From NCBI GenBank assembly GCA_016867835.1, contig VGIQ01000006.1:1-49901 (forward strand): a stretch of DNA of 49,901 nucleotides, in the 5' to 3' direction. The notes under the pieces were generated by a model, which worked only from the letters and a program-made list of their open reading frames with translations, searched no databases and had not been told where the DNA came from. How positions within the stretch are numbered: the first letter of the stretch is position 1; each line of letters opens with the position of its first letter. This document shows positions 24,181 to 32,838 of the stretch, piece after piece. This DNA is from Calditrichota bacterium (GTDB lineage Bacteria > Electryoneota > AABM5-125-24 > Hatepunaeales > Hatepunaeaceae). Both the position numbers and the translations under genes were made by a program.

Positions 24181-27100
24181 CTACTTCACGAGCGCCAACT
24201 TGCGCACCGCAGACCTATTGCCGGCCTCCAGTTTCATGATATAGACCCCCGCCGGAAAGTCCCCCGCATCGAGCGCGACCGTGTGGCGTCCCGCTTCGAC
24301 CCGGCCGTCGATAAGGCGCGCCGTCTCCCGACCTGTAAGATCGTAGATAGCCAGTCGAACCGCTCCGGTTTCCTCCAATTGAAAGTGCACCCGGCTAACG
24401 GCGTTAAACGGATTTGGATAAGCCGCGTCAAGGCTGAACTTCAATGGTGTGGCGCTATCGTCCGCCACTTCTGCCTCATTGCTGACCGTCAGCGTTACCG
24501 GCAGCGTCGTTCCCAAACCGGCGGCGTTATGGGTGAACCGGACGAGCAGCGAGTATTCCCCCAATGGAAGGTCATCGGCTGTGAAGTGGAACCGCACTTG
24601 CTGGTTGGAGCGCGGCGCCAGTATGGCCGTACGGGGCTCGAACGAAACCCACCGTGTGTTGGGCGCAATGTCGTAGATCGAGACCGTCGATCCGCCCGGA
24701 TTGTTGAGGACCGCCAGCATCACCCACTTTTGCGAATCGAACCGGCTCGATATCTCGATTCCTCCGGCACGGTCTTCGAGCGTCCCCTCGGCTACGACGA
24801 CCGTCCTGACTTCACCCGACTCCGGATCAAACTTAGAGACCAGGGTCTCCGGCACTTCAAGGTTGGGATTGGTCTTGTCCCGGCTGAAGATGTGCAACGG
24901 ATAGCCGTCGGGATCGTCATCCCGCCAGCCGAGGCCATAAATGTCGAGCAGCAACTGCACGCTGCGCCAGACGTTCCCTTCGCGATCGATCTCCAACAAA
25001 GGCTCGTTACGGCCGTTGGCGACCCAGAAGTGGTCCGACTCGTGGTCGTAGGCGATTGCGCGGGTTAGTTGCAACGGCGACGGTACCGAATCGACCGGTT
25101 CGCCCTGGGCGTTCACGCCGACGATCCAGCGCCCTTCGCCGCCGAAGAGTCGGGTCTCGGTTGAAGCGAGCCCGCGGAAACCGTATGCCGACTGTCCCGG
25201 CTGGACGATTCGCCCGAGATACCGGCCCTGCCGGTCGAAGCGGTAGAAGTAATTGGGATTCTCATTGCCGTTCGAGCCGGTGATCCATATCGCCCCGGCG
25301 AAGTAATCGACACCGTTGATGCGATAGTCCCCGGTCTGGCCAGTTACGCTGAACTCGAGCATCCGTGCCCAATTACCGCCGCCGCCTCCGGCGTAGTCGA
25401 TCCGGCTGCGGAACTCAAGCGGCCCGTTGCCGCGGTTTTCAATGGTATAGTCAAGATCGGTGGAATAATCGGGCCGCAGTTCGACACGCAACGCCTCCGC
25501 CGACCCGACAAACTCGGGGTGCAGGAGCGAGAACGATAGATTGATCGTATCGCCCTCGGCGATGTCGAATCCGGTCAAAGTCGAGTCATTGTAGCCCGGA
25601 GCCCAGGCCGTGAAACTGTAGTCATCACCGATCAGGACGTTCTCCATCAGAAAGCGCCCGTTACGGTCCGTCGTTCCGAACGATCCGCGACTGCCGCGGA
25701 TCTGGGCATTCGGGATAGGTGCATTGGTCGCCGCGTCGGTTACAGTGCCGCGCACCGCACCGACGACCACCACCAGTTTGGTAGTGAACTTGATTGCCCG
25801 GCCCGGACGAAGCGGTGCGGCTCCTGCTGTGTAGCGATTCCAATAGGTGTATTCCATCCCGTCGGTGCCATTCAAATTGACAATCCCGACGGTGGCAAAA
25901 GGCGTGTCAAATTCGACGGGATCGACGTCGGCGTCGTTGCTAACATCGCGATACTGGAAGACGATCTCGCCATCGCCGGTGTAGGTCGGGTAGTGCTGAG
26001 GATCGTAAAGGAGCGCCTGAAAGGTGTTGAGGCTGCCCTGCCGGATGTTGTTTCCTTCCATACCTACATAGCGCCGCATCCGGCTCCACTCGACGATGAA
26101 CCGGTTGTTGGTCGTATCGTAGTAGGTGAAAATCCCGCCGATCATACCCTGCTGGTTGGTGTAGTTGATCAGGTCGTCCCAGAAGGCACAGACCTGAGCG
26201 CGGGGTCCAAAGGCGGAGGGAATCCGTTTGTTCTGAAAGTCAGCGTTGCGCGATTCGTCGCCGAACGAAAGCCAGCCATTGGTGCAGACGGTGATCCGGT
26301 TGAAGTCGCGCCCGTAGTAACGGAAACCGAACGGGAGATCGACGAGGACGCTGAAATCCTGCTCGTTGCCGAGGTCGCGCAGTCCAGTGTTGACGCCTGG
26401 CCCGCCCAGACTGGAGTCGATCTCGAGCCAGTCATAGTCCGGCGCCGCGTCCCATAGCGTATCGGTATTGTCGAAGCAGACGTAGCCGTAAGCATCGGGG
26501 CCGAAGGGCGTCCAATCGCGCGGCGCTCCGATGGTGAAATCGAAGTGCGCAGTGTCGGTAAAGCCGGTTTGCGAAGTGAGAGCAAGATACATGTCCGCCT
26601 TCGTTCCCGGCACGGTCAGGCTGTGCGCATATATACGAAACCGAGCGGTGGCCAGCGAGTCATTGCCGTCGATCAGCACCGGCGCAACGTTGGCATTGGC
26701 CTGATGGACGACGATAGTCGGGGTGCGGGAGAGCAGTTGCGCGCTCATCGCGGCACTGGAGAGCCTTCCGACATTGCGCAGTGTAACGTCGATCCAAACG
26801 GTGTCGGCAGGGTCGAAATTGTTCGGGGTGAAAGTGTGCCGGGCATATTCGAGATTGGGTGCAGCAGATTGCAGTTCTATCGGCGAATGCCATGTTTCGT
26901 TGCCGGACGTGGTCGCAAGGTCGAAGAGCAGGCGCCGCTGGTCCCAGTTCTCATTACCGACGGTGAAGACGAAAGTCGCCGCGGCTGTATCGCCCATCGC
27001 TGGAGCCTGATTAATCGTCGCCGAAGCGGTCGTGATGGCGGCGTCGCCTTCGAGTAGGGTAAGAGTTAGGTCGAGCCGCCCCTGGGCAGCTTCGGATCCG

Positions 27101-29265
27101 AAGTTGCCGACAAAAGTGCGAAGTTCAATGATTTCGCCCGGATTCGCCTGTCGGTCGCCGTTGCCGCGGCTCCGTCCGGCGTTATCGTCATCGACCAGGA
27201 TGCTCGATGCCCCTACAAACCGTGCCGACTGCTCGACCGGCACATCGGCCAGATAGGGGAACATATTGTGCTGCCAGGCGGTCAGTTGCAGACTGCCTTC
27301 AGCCAGTTCACCGACTGCGAAACTGAAGACGATCCTTCCATCGGCATCGGTTATGCCGCTTCTTAGAAGGCTCTCGTCCTGAACGACTGTAACCGTAACC
27401 CCGGATCGGGGGACTTCACCCCCGGCGTTTACCACCCGGACGGCGAGCAAGTTCTCGCCGAGTGAGAGCCGCTCGACGTGAGTAACCTCGACCCGCTGCG
27501 GCACATCGGTCCAAATCTCGCTTCCGGCGTCGCCGATCAGGTTCAATTGATAGGCATGAGCCTCCCAGACCAGCAGATTCTGCACCTGCGGATCCTGAAC
27601 ATCGTTGAATTGTCCGAAGTGGCGATAGAGTTCTATCTTGCCGCGGGTGATCGCCCAGCCGGTGGTCCAAAGCCGGTCGCGGTAGATCGAGTTGAGCGTC
27701 CCCCCGGAAAAGACGTTATTGTAATTGGTGTGAGTGTAACCACTCGACCCTACCGCGCCGATGCAGCCGCCATTTTGCCCCCAGAGAAAGTCCTCGGTGT
27801 AAGCATGAGGTGTCAGGATATGATCGGCAAAGTCACCCGAATTGCAGGTCGGCAGGAGCCAGAAAGGCATCTTTCGACCATTCCGGAGATTACGAGCATC
27901 GCCGACGGACCAGTCGCCGTTGAAAGCTCCCCAGCCGCGGTAGTGAAAGACGGCGATGCCGTTATCGACGGCGTTGCGGATGAAGTTATTGCCCGAGACT
28001 TGATTGTCGTGCATAAAGTAGAACGTATCGACGGCAGTGTAGCCGGCTTCAAGCATCACCTTCCGGGTCCACTGCTGAAGGTAGTAGGATGAGTAGCCGG
28101 TGCGCTGGTCGTTGGCCATTACCGCGCCGCGCCGATACCAGTTGGTGTCGTCCATGTAGGGATCGGACTCGTAGGCGACGATCCGCTCGACGATGGTGCG
28201 CAATTCGGCTAAACTGCGGCAGGAGATGCGCCCGATGGCTGCTTCGGGGAGGAGGTCCTGTCCCTCCAATAGGACATACTTGTAGTCGGTCTCCCACATA
28301 TAAGCCCGTCCGACATCCCAGGTGGCGATCATAAAGTCAGCCATAGCCAGGTCGGCATCGCCTACCAGGGTGATAAACTCGGGCGGGATCTCCCAATCGT
28401 TGTAGGCATTCTGTATAGCGTTCTTCACATCGACGTTGGAGGCGTTGGGTGCCACTTCGATGATCGCGGTCGGGAAGCCCTGCCGGCGGCGCCATTCTAC
28501 GAGCGGCCGCAACGCATCAGGCAAGCCGTTAAAACGTGGGATGACATAGACATAAGCGCCGCGTTCGGAGAGGTCGTCCCGCCGGACGTCGTCCGGATTG
28601 ATGACGATGCTCCGCGCCAGTTGGAGCGCTGAAGACGAAGGCTTGATCCGGTGCGGGTCGGCTACCGGATTGACCACCCCACCGCGGGTGAAGTCAAGAT
28701 CGACTTCCACATTGTCCCAAGCCCGCAGTTCGCCCGTTACGGGATTTATCTGCACCGGACTAATGGTAACATTCACCATCCGAATGCCGCGCATGATGAC
28801 CGGGTCGCTCACCTGAACAACTTCCGGCGGCCAGAAACCGTCGCGCAGTTGAAGTTGCGCCCTTGCTCCCGGCAGTTCCCAACCCTCGGCATCAGACATA
28901 GGCACCCAGCCCGGAGCCGGCAGATCGAGTCGTCGCGGTGCATCTGAGTTCCAGGTGAATGAAACGGGGGCGACGGGCGGGATCACGACCAGTTGCGAGA
29001 GACGCGGCAAGTCGGGATAACCCGGAACCGGCGCCGTCTCGACGCCTTCTATCGCAATACGGTTGACTTTGGCACTGCCCGGCAACAATTGGGCAGACAT
29101 TTCGGGCAAGCGCATGCTCAATGTTAGCCCACTTGAGCGGGATGATATGACCTTAACCGGCGAGTCTTCGATGCGGGTCATATCGGCAGCCGCAAGCCGG
29201 CCGGCCAGTATCAAGACGACTGGCGCGACGGCCGCAACAACGGTGAATCGAGGAAGGAGGTGCAT
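24181..29265 (-). CDS. Giant gingipain-like (C25) secreted protein with T9SS sorting domain
   Basis: 1694 residues. A signal peptide at the N-terminus (MHLLPRFTVVAAVAPVVLIL...) supports ATG 29265, as does the promoter at 29343-29371; the frame is open further up, but those starts would lie upstream of transcription. A propeptide precedes the C25 domain (about 230-620). The catalytic cysteine is in LLPTCNSGDFAD; the histidine of GHG is replaced in FHYRGWGAFNG. Next come CARDB-like repeats, a FRYYGRDFNRITVCTNGWLSF domain, a carboxypeptidase-regulatory-like domain (GTVTDAATNAPIPNAQI, about 1210-1290) and an NHL/strip-like region. The T9SS module AYPNPFNAVS...KLALVK ends the protein. It is the second C25 member with the same substitution in this window. 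Confidence 0.87.
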   Translation of the reverse strand: MHLLPRFTVVAAVAPVVLILAGRLAAADMTRIEDSPVKVISSRSSGLTLSMRLPEMSAQLLPGSAKVNRIAIEGVETAPVPGYPDLPRLSQLVVIPPVAPVSFTWNSDAPRRLDLPAPGWVPMSDAEGWELPGARAQLQLRDGFWPPEVVQVSDPVIMRGIRMVNVTISPVQINPVTGELRAWDNVEVDLDFTRGGVVNPVADPHRIKPSSSALQLARSIVINPDDVRRDDLSERGAYVYVIPRFNGLPDALRPLVEWRRRQGFPTAIIEVAPNASNVDVKNAIQNAYNDWEIPPEFITLVGDADLAMADFMIATWDVGRAYMWETDYKYVLLEGQDLLPEAAIGRISCRSLAELRTIVERIVAYESDPYMDDTNWYRRGAVMANDQRTGYSSYYLQQWTRKVMLEAGYTAVDTFYFMHDNQVSGNNFIRNAVDNGIAVFHYRGWGAFNGDWSVGDARNLRNGRKMPFWLLPTCNSGDFADHILTPHAYTEDFLWGQNGGCIGAVGSSGYTHTNYNNVFSGGTLNSIYRDRLWTTGWAITRGKIELYRHFGQFNDVQDPQVQNLLVWEAHAYQLNLIGDAGSEIWTDVPQRVEVTHVERLSLGENLLAVRVVNAGGEVPRSGVTVTVVQDESLLRSGITDADGRIVFSFAVGELAEGSLQLTAWQHNMFPYLADVPVEQSARFVGASSILVDDDNAGRSRGNGDRQANPGEIIELRTFVGNFGSEAAQGRLDLTLTLLEGDAAITTASATINQAPAMGDTAAATFVFTVGNENWDQRRLLFDLATTSGNETWHSPIELQSAAPNLEYARHTFTPNNFDPADTVWIDVTLRNVGRLSSAAMSAQLLSRTPTIVVHQANANVAPVLIDGNDSLATARFRIYAHSLTVPGTKADMYLALTSQTGFTDTAHFDFTIGAPRDWTPFGPDAYGYVCFDNTDTLWDAAPDYDWLEIDSSLGGPGVNTGLRDLGNEQDFSVLVDLPFGFRYYGRDFNRITVCTNGWLSFGDESRNADFQNKRIPSAFGPRAQVCAFWDDLINYTNQQGMIGGIFTYYDTTNNRFIVEWSRMRRYVGMEGNNIRQGSLNTFQALLYDPQHYPTYTGDGEIVFQYRDVSNDADVDPVEFDTPFATVGIVNLNGTDGMEYTYWNRYTAGAAPLRPGRAIKFTTKLVVVVGAVRGTVTDAATNAPIPNAQIRGSRGSFGTTDRNGRFLMENVLIGDDYSFTAWAPGYNDSTLTGFDIAEGDTINLSFSLLHPEFVGSAEALRVELRPDYSTDLDYTIENRGNGPLEFRSRIDYAGGGGGNWARMLEFSVTGQTGDYRINGVDYFAGAIWITGSNGNENPNYFYRFDRQGRYLGRIVQPGQSAYGFRGLASTETRLFGGEGRWIVGVNAQGEPVDSVPSPLQLTRAIAYDHESDHFWVANGRNEPLLEIDREGNVWRSVQLLLDIYGLGWRDDDPDGYPLHIFSRDKTNPNLEVPETLVSKFDPESGEVRTVVVAEGTLEDRAGGIEISSRFDSQKWVMLAVLNNPGGSTVSIYDIAPNTRWVSFEPRTAILAPRSNQQVRFHFTADDLPLGEYSLLVRFTHNAAGLGTTLPVTLTVSNEAEVADDSATPLKFSLDAAYPNPFNAVSRVHFQLEETGAVRLAIYDLTGRETARLIDGRVEAGRHTVALDAGDFPAGVYIMKLEAGNRSAVRKLALVK

Positions 29266-29342
29266 GGCGGTATCGGCTTGGGGTGAGCGATCCTGTGTGC
29301 CGTCTCCGGCATTTGAGGAGGCCGGCGGAATGACGACTTTAC

Positions 29343-29371
29343 AATATAATACGGGCAGACTCGCGATGCAA
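29343..29371 (-). promoter_or_regulatory. Sigma-70-type promoter of the giant C25 gene
   Basis: On the minus strand TTGCAT (29371-29366) and TATATT (29348-29343) are 17 bases apart. Transcription should start near 29336, leaving about 70 bases before ATG 29265. Confidence 0.55.
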
Positions 29372-29531
29372 TTGCCGCCCCCCCCAATTTCGCTCGCCAG
29401 GCAGGCCATTTGATGCCAACTGCCAATGCCTTGCCCTGCCGCTATTGGAAGGCAAACCTACATAGTCTTAACTTATTCACAATAGAACACCTTCGCCGGC
29501 TCTATAAATCTGCTTACAATTGTCTATAGCA

Positions 29532-30674
29532 ATGAACGTTCCTCAACTTGATCTTAAAGCGCAACTCGCCACCATTCGAGACGACATGCTTAAGGCGTTG
29601 ACCGATGTTGTCGACTCGACCCGCTATATTCTTGGCCCTCAGGTGGCAGAACTGGAACAGCAGGTGGCAGATTACTGCGGTGCGCGTTACGGAATCGGCG
29701 TTGCGAGCGGCACCGACGCGCTTCTGGTTTCACTTATGGCACTCGACCTGAAGCCCGGCGATCTGGTCTTGACGACACCTTACTCCTTCTTTGCCACGGC
29801 CGGCGTCGTCAGCCGCCTCGGAGCCCGTCCACTCTTTGCCGACATCGAGCGCGACACCTACAACCTCGACCCGGCGAGCGCCCGTAAAGTCCTCGAAAGC
29901 CTCTCTCCTGACGAGCGCCGCCGCCTGAAGGCGATCCTACCGGTTCATCTTTACGGACAATCGGTTGACCTGACAGCGCTGGTTGACCTCGCTCGCGAGT
30001 TTGATGCAGCATTGATCGAAGACGGCGCCCAGGCGATTGGTGCGCGCTATGAGTCGTCGGACCGGACGGTGCGGGTCGGATCGGTCGGTTTGGCAGGCTG
30101 CTTCAGTTTCTTCCCCTCCAAGAACCTCGGCGGAATCGGCGACGGCGGGATGGTCGTCACCAGCGATGAGACCTTCGCCGAGCAGGTGCGCATTCTCCGC
30201 GTTCATGGCGCCCGGCCGCAGTATTATCACTCCTTCGTCGGCGGCAACTTCCGCCTCGACACCCTCCAGGCTGCCGCACTGCTGGTGAAGTTGCCGCATC
30301 TCGAAACGTGGCATGCCGGTCGTCAGGCGCGCGCGGCTTACTACGATGAAGGGTTTGCCGGTGTCGCGGATGTGATCCGGCCGGCGGTTGCGCAGCGGCA
30401 GGAGTATCACATCTACAATCAATACGTCATCTCGGTCTCCCGGCGCGATGATCTGCAAGTTCATCTGAAGAACTGCGGCATTGCGACGGCGATCTACTAC
30501 CCGGTGCCCTTCCATTTGCAGCCCTGCTTTCAGTATCTTGGCTATGGTGAGGGCGACTTCCCGGTCTCGGAATGGGCCGCCCGGACGACCCTCGCACTCC
30601 CTATCTATCCCGAACTGACGACCGATCAGCAGGATTACATCATCGACGCAGTGCGGCAGTTCTATGGCCACTGA
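29532..30674 (+). CDS. DegT/DnrJ/EryC1/StrS family sugar aminotransferase
   Basis: 380 residues of a PLP-dependent aminotransferase that usually works on nucleotide-linked keto sugars for surface polysaccharides. The fold-type I signature is complete: VASGTDALLVSLMAL, the PLP aspartate in IEDGAQAIGA, and the Schiff-base lysine in FFPSKNLGGIGDGG, followed by RVHG and NFRLDTLQAA. ATG 29532 gives the usual MNVPQLDLKAQ start; a TTG further up would add four residues. There is no Shine-Dalgarno. A TACAAT box at 29515-29520 lies only 12 bases before the ATG, so the mRNA may be leaderless. The downstream gene follows after 24 bases. Confidence 0.92.
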   Translation: MNVPQLDLKAQLATIRDDMLKALTDVVDSTRYILGPQVAELEQQVADYCGARYGIGVASGTDALLVSLMALDLKPGDLVLTTPYSFFATAGVVSRLGARPLFADIERDTYNLDPASARKVLESLSPDERRRLKAILPVHLYGQSVDLTALVDLAREFDAALIEDGAQAIGARYESSDRTVRVGSVGLAGCFSFFPSKNLGGIGDGGMVVTSDETFAEQVRILRVHGARPQYYHSFVGGNFRLDTLQAAALLVKLPHLETWHAGRQARAAYYDEGFAGVADVIRPAVAQRQEYHIYNQYVISVSRRDDLQVHLKNCGIATAIYYPVPFHLQPCFQYLGYGEGDFPVSEWAARTTLALPIYPELTTDQQDYIIDAVRQFYGH

Positions 30675-30698
30675 AAAGTAAAGCAAAGGAACCGGACC

Positions 30699-31460
30699 AT
30701 GCACATCGCTCGAAACGTCATCATCCCGGTTGCAATCCTCATCCAAATCATCCTTGCCGGAGGTAAGACAATGGCACACGAAGGCGAAGGCTCGCTCCTG
30801 GGCGATTCGAGCCTGGTGACAGAGGCAATTGCGCTCGCCAAGACCGGAACCGATGCCCAGATCGTCGCCTTTATCGAAAGCCACTCCGATTCGGCCGGCC
30901 GGGCTAAGTTCTATGTCAACGCCCAGTGCGACGTCAACAACATAAGCCACGATCCCTTCGCATCAGCCCGCATCGGCGAACTCGGCGTCAAGTATGCCCT
31001 CAGAGTCGGCAACAAGCGCGCGGCGGCGATGATGCTGCACAACATCGAAGCCTTCTTCCTGCCCGAATTCGATGAAAACGTCGATCCCAAAGCAAAGGCG
31101 ATCCTGCTCGACGCTGCCCGGCGGCAACTGCCGCTCCGGATCGAACTGGCGGAATCGGAGCCGTTCATCTGGGCTTATTGGGATTTGGGGATGGCGGAGA
31201 TGATCTCCCGGAACATCGTCGAGGCTCAAGCCGCATTCCGTGCCGGAGCGAAACTTGCCGAAGGCAAGAAGGACCGCAACGCCGAAGCCTGGTGCAACCT
31301 CTTCCTGGGCAAGATTCAAGTCCGGCACATCAATAAGGAAGCGGAAGAAGGAAGAAAAGCTATGCTCGCCGCGGCCAAGGTCATCCGCGAACTGGGTGAA
31401 GACTGGGAGAAAGAGGAGATTGTGAAGATCCTTGGCAGCGTCGGCTTGGAATTGAAGTGA
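30699..31460 (+). CDS. Helical repeat protein of unknown function
   Basis: 253 residues. The N-terminus is a signal peptide (VIIPVAILIQIILAGG). The mature part is mostly helical, with TPR-like stretches such as AYWDLGMAEMISRNIVEAQAAFRAG and EAWCNLFLGKI. I do not recognise a family. AAAGGA lies eight bases before ATG 30699. A second ATG (30771) is preceded by a perfect GGAGGT at six bases; it would give a protein of 229 residues without a signal peptide. Its stop overlaps or adjoins the start region of the next gene. Confidence 0.75.
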   Translation: MHIARNVIIPVAILIQIILAGGKTMAHEGEGSLLGDSSLVTEAIALAKTGTDAQIVAFIESHSDSAGRAKFYVNAQCDVNNISHDPFASARIGELGVKYALRVGNKRAAAMMLHNIEAFFLPEFDENVDPKAKAILLDAARRQLPLRIELAESEPFIWAYWDLGMAEMISRNIVEAQAAFRAGAKLAEGKKDRNAEAWCNLFLGKIQVRHINKEAEEGRKAMLAAAKVIRELGEDWEKEEIVKILGSVGLELK

Positions 31461-31489
31461 GTCGGCCGCTCGCAACTTTCGGAAGAGCA

Positions 31490-32092
31490 ATGTTCAAGGT
31501 TTGTCCGATTCTCATCGCCGGTTTGCTGGGGATGGCTGTCAGTGCCTGTCAGGACGGGAAGAAGGCTGAGTCCCCACCACCCCGGGTCTCCCCCGGACCG
31601 CCCCGGCATTGGGACATAGGGGACCGGATACTCCGCACGCCGCTACCGCAGGACGTGAGTGACGGATATCTTGAGTTTGGCCGCTCGCCGGCGTCGTCCT
31701 ACGGCGTAATGCTGGCTCATGAGCGCATTTCAGCGCGCAGCCACGAACGCTCCGATATGGTCTTTTATGTCCATGGCGGCGTAGCCCGTATTCATGTCGG
31801 GCCGGAGTCGTTCACCGCCTCTACCGGCGATGCCGTTTATATCCCGCGCGGCGCAATCTATTCAGCCGAGTCGCTGAGCCGTCGTTCGATCGAACTTTTC
31901 GCCATCTTCACTCCGCCGCTCGATGCTGCAGATATCGTCTATGTCGAAGCGAGCGACCGCAGCGAACCGGGTCCCGGCGGCAAACGCAAGTTGCGCGTTG
32001 AGATCGACACCGCCGCCGTCAAACGAGCAGTGGAAGACACCACCGGGAGGAAGTTCCTCGAATGGCAGGAGGAAGAGGAGATCGACGAATAG
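31490..32092 (+). CDS. Cupin-domain lipoprotein
   Basis: 200 residues. ATG 31490 is preceded by GGAAGAG and starts a lipoprotein signal (VCPILIAGLLGMAVSAC) with the lipobox VSAC. An in-frame GTG at 31457, overlapping the stop of the preceding gene, is an alternative start. The mature part has the cupin_2 pattern: HERISARSHERSDMVFYVHGG (motif 1 with two His) and GDAVYIPRGAIYSAE (motif 2). The C-terminus is acidic (EWQEEEEIDE). Cupins bind a metal or a small ligand; the ligand is unknown. It follows the helical protein gene directly, so both probably belong to the aminotransferase operon. Confidence 0.8.
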   Translation: MFKVCPILIAGLLGMAVSACQDGKKAESPPPRVSPGPPRHWDIGDRILRTPLPQDVSDGYLEFGRSPASSYGVMLAHERISARSHERSDMVFYVHGGVARIHVGPESFTASTGDAVYIPRGAIYSAESLSRRSIELFAIFTPPLDAADIVYVEASDRSEPGPGGKRKLRVEIDTAAVKRAVEDTTGRKFLEWQEEEEIDE

Positions 32093-32129
32093 GTGTAGGG
32101 TCTTTACCCGGTGCAGATAGTTCTTGGTC

Positions 32130-32168
32130 TGTCATGCTGAACGCAGTGAAGCATCTCGTCCGGGTGAG
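32130..32168 (+). repeat. Dispersed intergenic repeat of the GTCATGCTGAACGCAGTGAAGCATCTC type
   Basis: The stretch starting TGTCATGCTGAACGCAGTGA and ending GAAGCATCTC is a known kind of dispersed repeat seen between genes of many bacteria (usual form GTCATGCTGAGCGNAGCGAAGCATCTC). It lies in the 152-base gap between the cupin gene and the LeuD-like gene and produces a false short frame that begins CHAERSEASR. Confidence 0.7.
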
Positions 32169-32244
32169 ATACCGCGCTTCGGGCAGGTTCATAATAGGTC
32201 GATCATATCGTTCAGGGTGAAGAGTCGATCATCTACCACTCTCC

Positions 32245-32838
32245 ATGAATGCCAATCCAGAATCTATGACGGCCTCGCCCCGGCTCATCACCGGGCGGGC
32301 ATATCGGCTGGGCGATTATATCGATTGCGATGCCATTCTTCCGGTGCGGTTCTGCACCCGGCCGACTCCGGAGATTCTGCGCCGCTTCTGCCTGACGATA
32401 GTCGATCCCGACTTTCCCTTGAAAGCGGGTCACGACCAAATCATCGTAGCCGGCAAGGACTTTGGTCGGGGCAGCGCCAACGAAAATGCGGTCCGGGCGC
32501 TGATGGAGAGTTATGTCCGGGCCGTTGTAGCGACCTCGTTTGCCGCGCTCTTCCAACGCAACGCACTAAATCTTGGCTTCCCGGCACTTACGGCTGACGA
32601 CTGCCTGGTTGAAACAGAGACCGGAGACCGGATCGTGATCGACCTTGAATCCTGGCAGTTTGCCAACCTCGCTTCGGGCTGTGAGTCTTCCCTGGGCGGC
32701 AATCCCGGACTGGAGCGCGATATACTCCTCACTGGAGGTCTTATCCCCTGGACCCGTCGCCATTCGACAACACCTTCCGAGCCAGCGGCCCGCCGCGCCA
32801 GACGTTTGCCATCATCCCTTCGAAATAGAGAGCCATGA
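32245..32838 (+). CDS. LeuD-like swivel-domain protein (aconitase superfamily small subunit)
   Basis: 197 residues related to the small subunit of 3-isopropylmalate dehydratase and homoaconitase. Visible are ILPVRFC, the loop DFGRGSANENAVRAL and the segment VVATSFAALFQRNALNLGFPAL. In active LeuD and in aconitase the loop reads GSSREHA or GSSRDWA and supplies the substrate-binding arginine; here the arginine is replaced by asparagine (GSANENA). A basic, Ser/Pro/Arg-rich tail of about 30 residues ends the protein. No large subunit is next to it. No good ribosome binding site is seen for ATG 32245 or ATG 32266. Its TGA overlaps the ATG of the enoyl-CoA hydratase gene, so the two are coupled. Confidence 0.75.
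   Translation: MNANPESMTASPRLITGRAYRLGDYIDCDAILPVRFCTRPTPEILRRFCLTIVDPDFPLKAGHDQIIVAGKDFGRGSANENAVRALMESYVRAVVATSFAALFQRNALNLGFPALTADDCLVETETGDRIVIDLESWQFANLASGCESSLGGNPGLERDILLTGGLIPWTRRHSTTPSEPAARRARRLPSSLRNREP

Noticed and set aside
24181-29409. Start of the giant C25 gene at 29409
   Set aside because: It would put the signal peptide 48 residues inside the protein and lies upstream of the promoter at 29343-29371.
29937-30950. 337-codon minus-strand frame across the aminotransferase gene
   Set aside because: It lies opposite a clear aminotransferase with complete PLP motifs and shows no domain of its own.
32124-32597. Frame beginning CHAERSEASR
   Set aside because: The first part is the translation of a dispersed intergenic repeat and the rest overlaps the LeuD-like gene in another frame.
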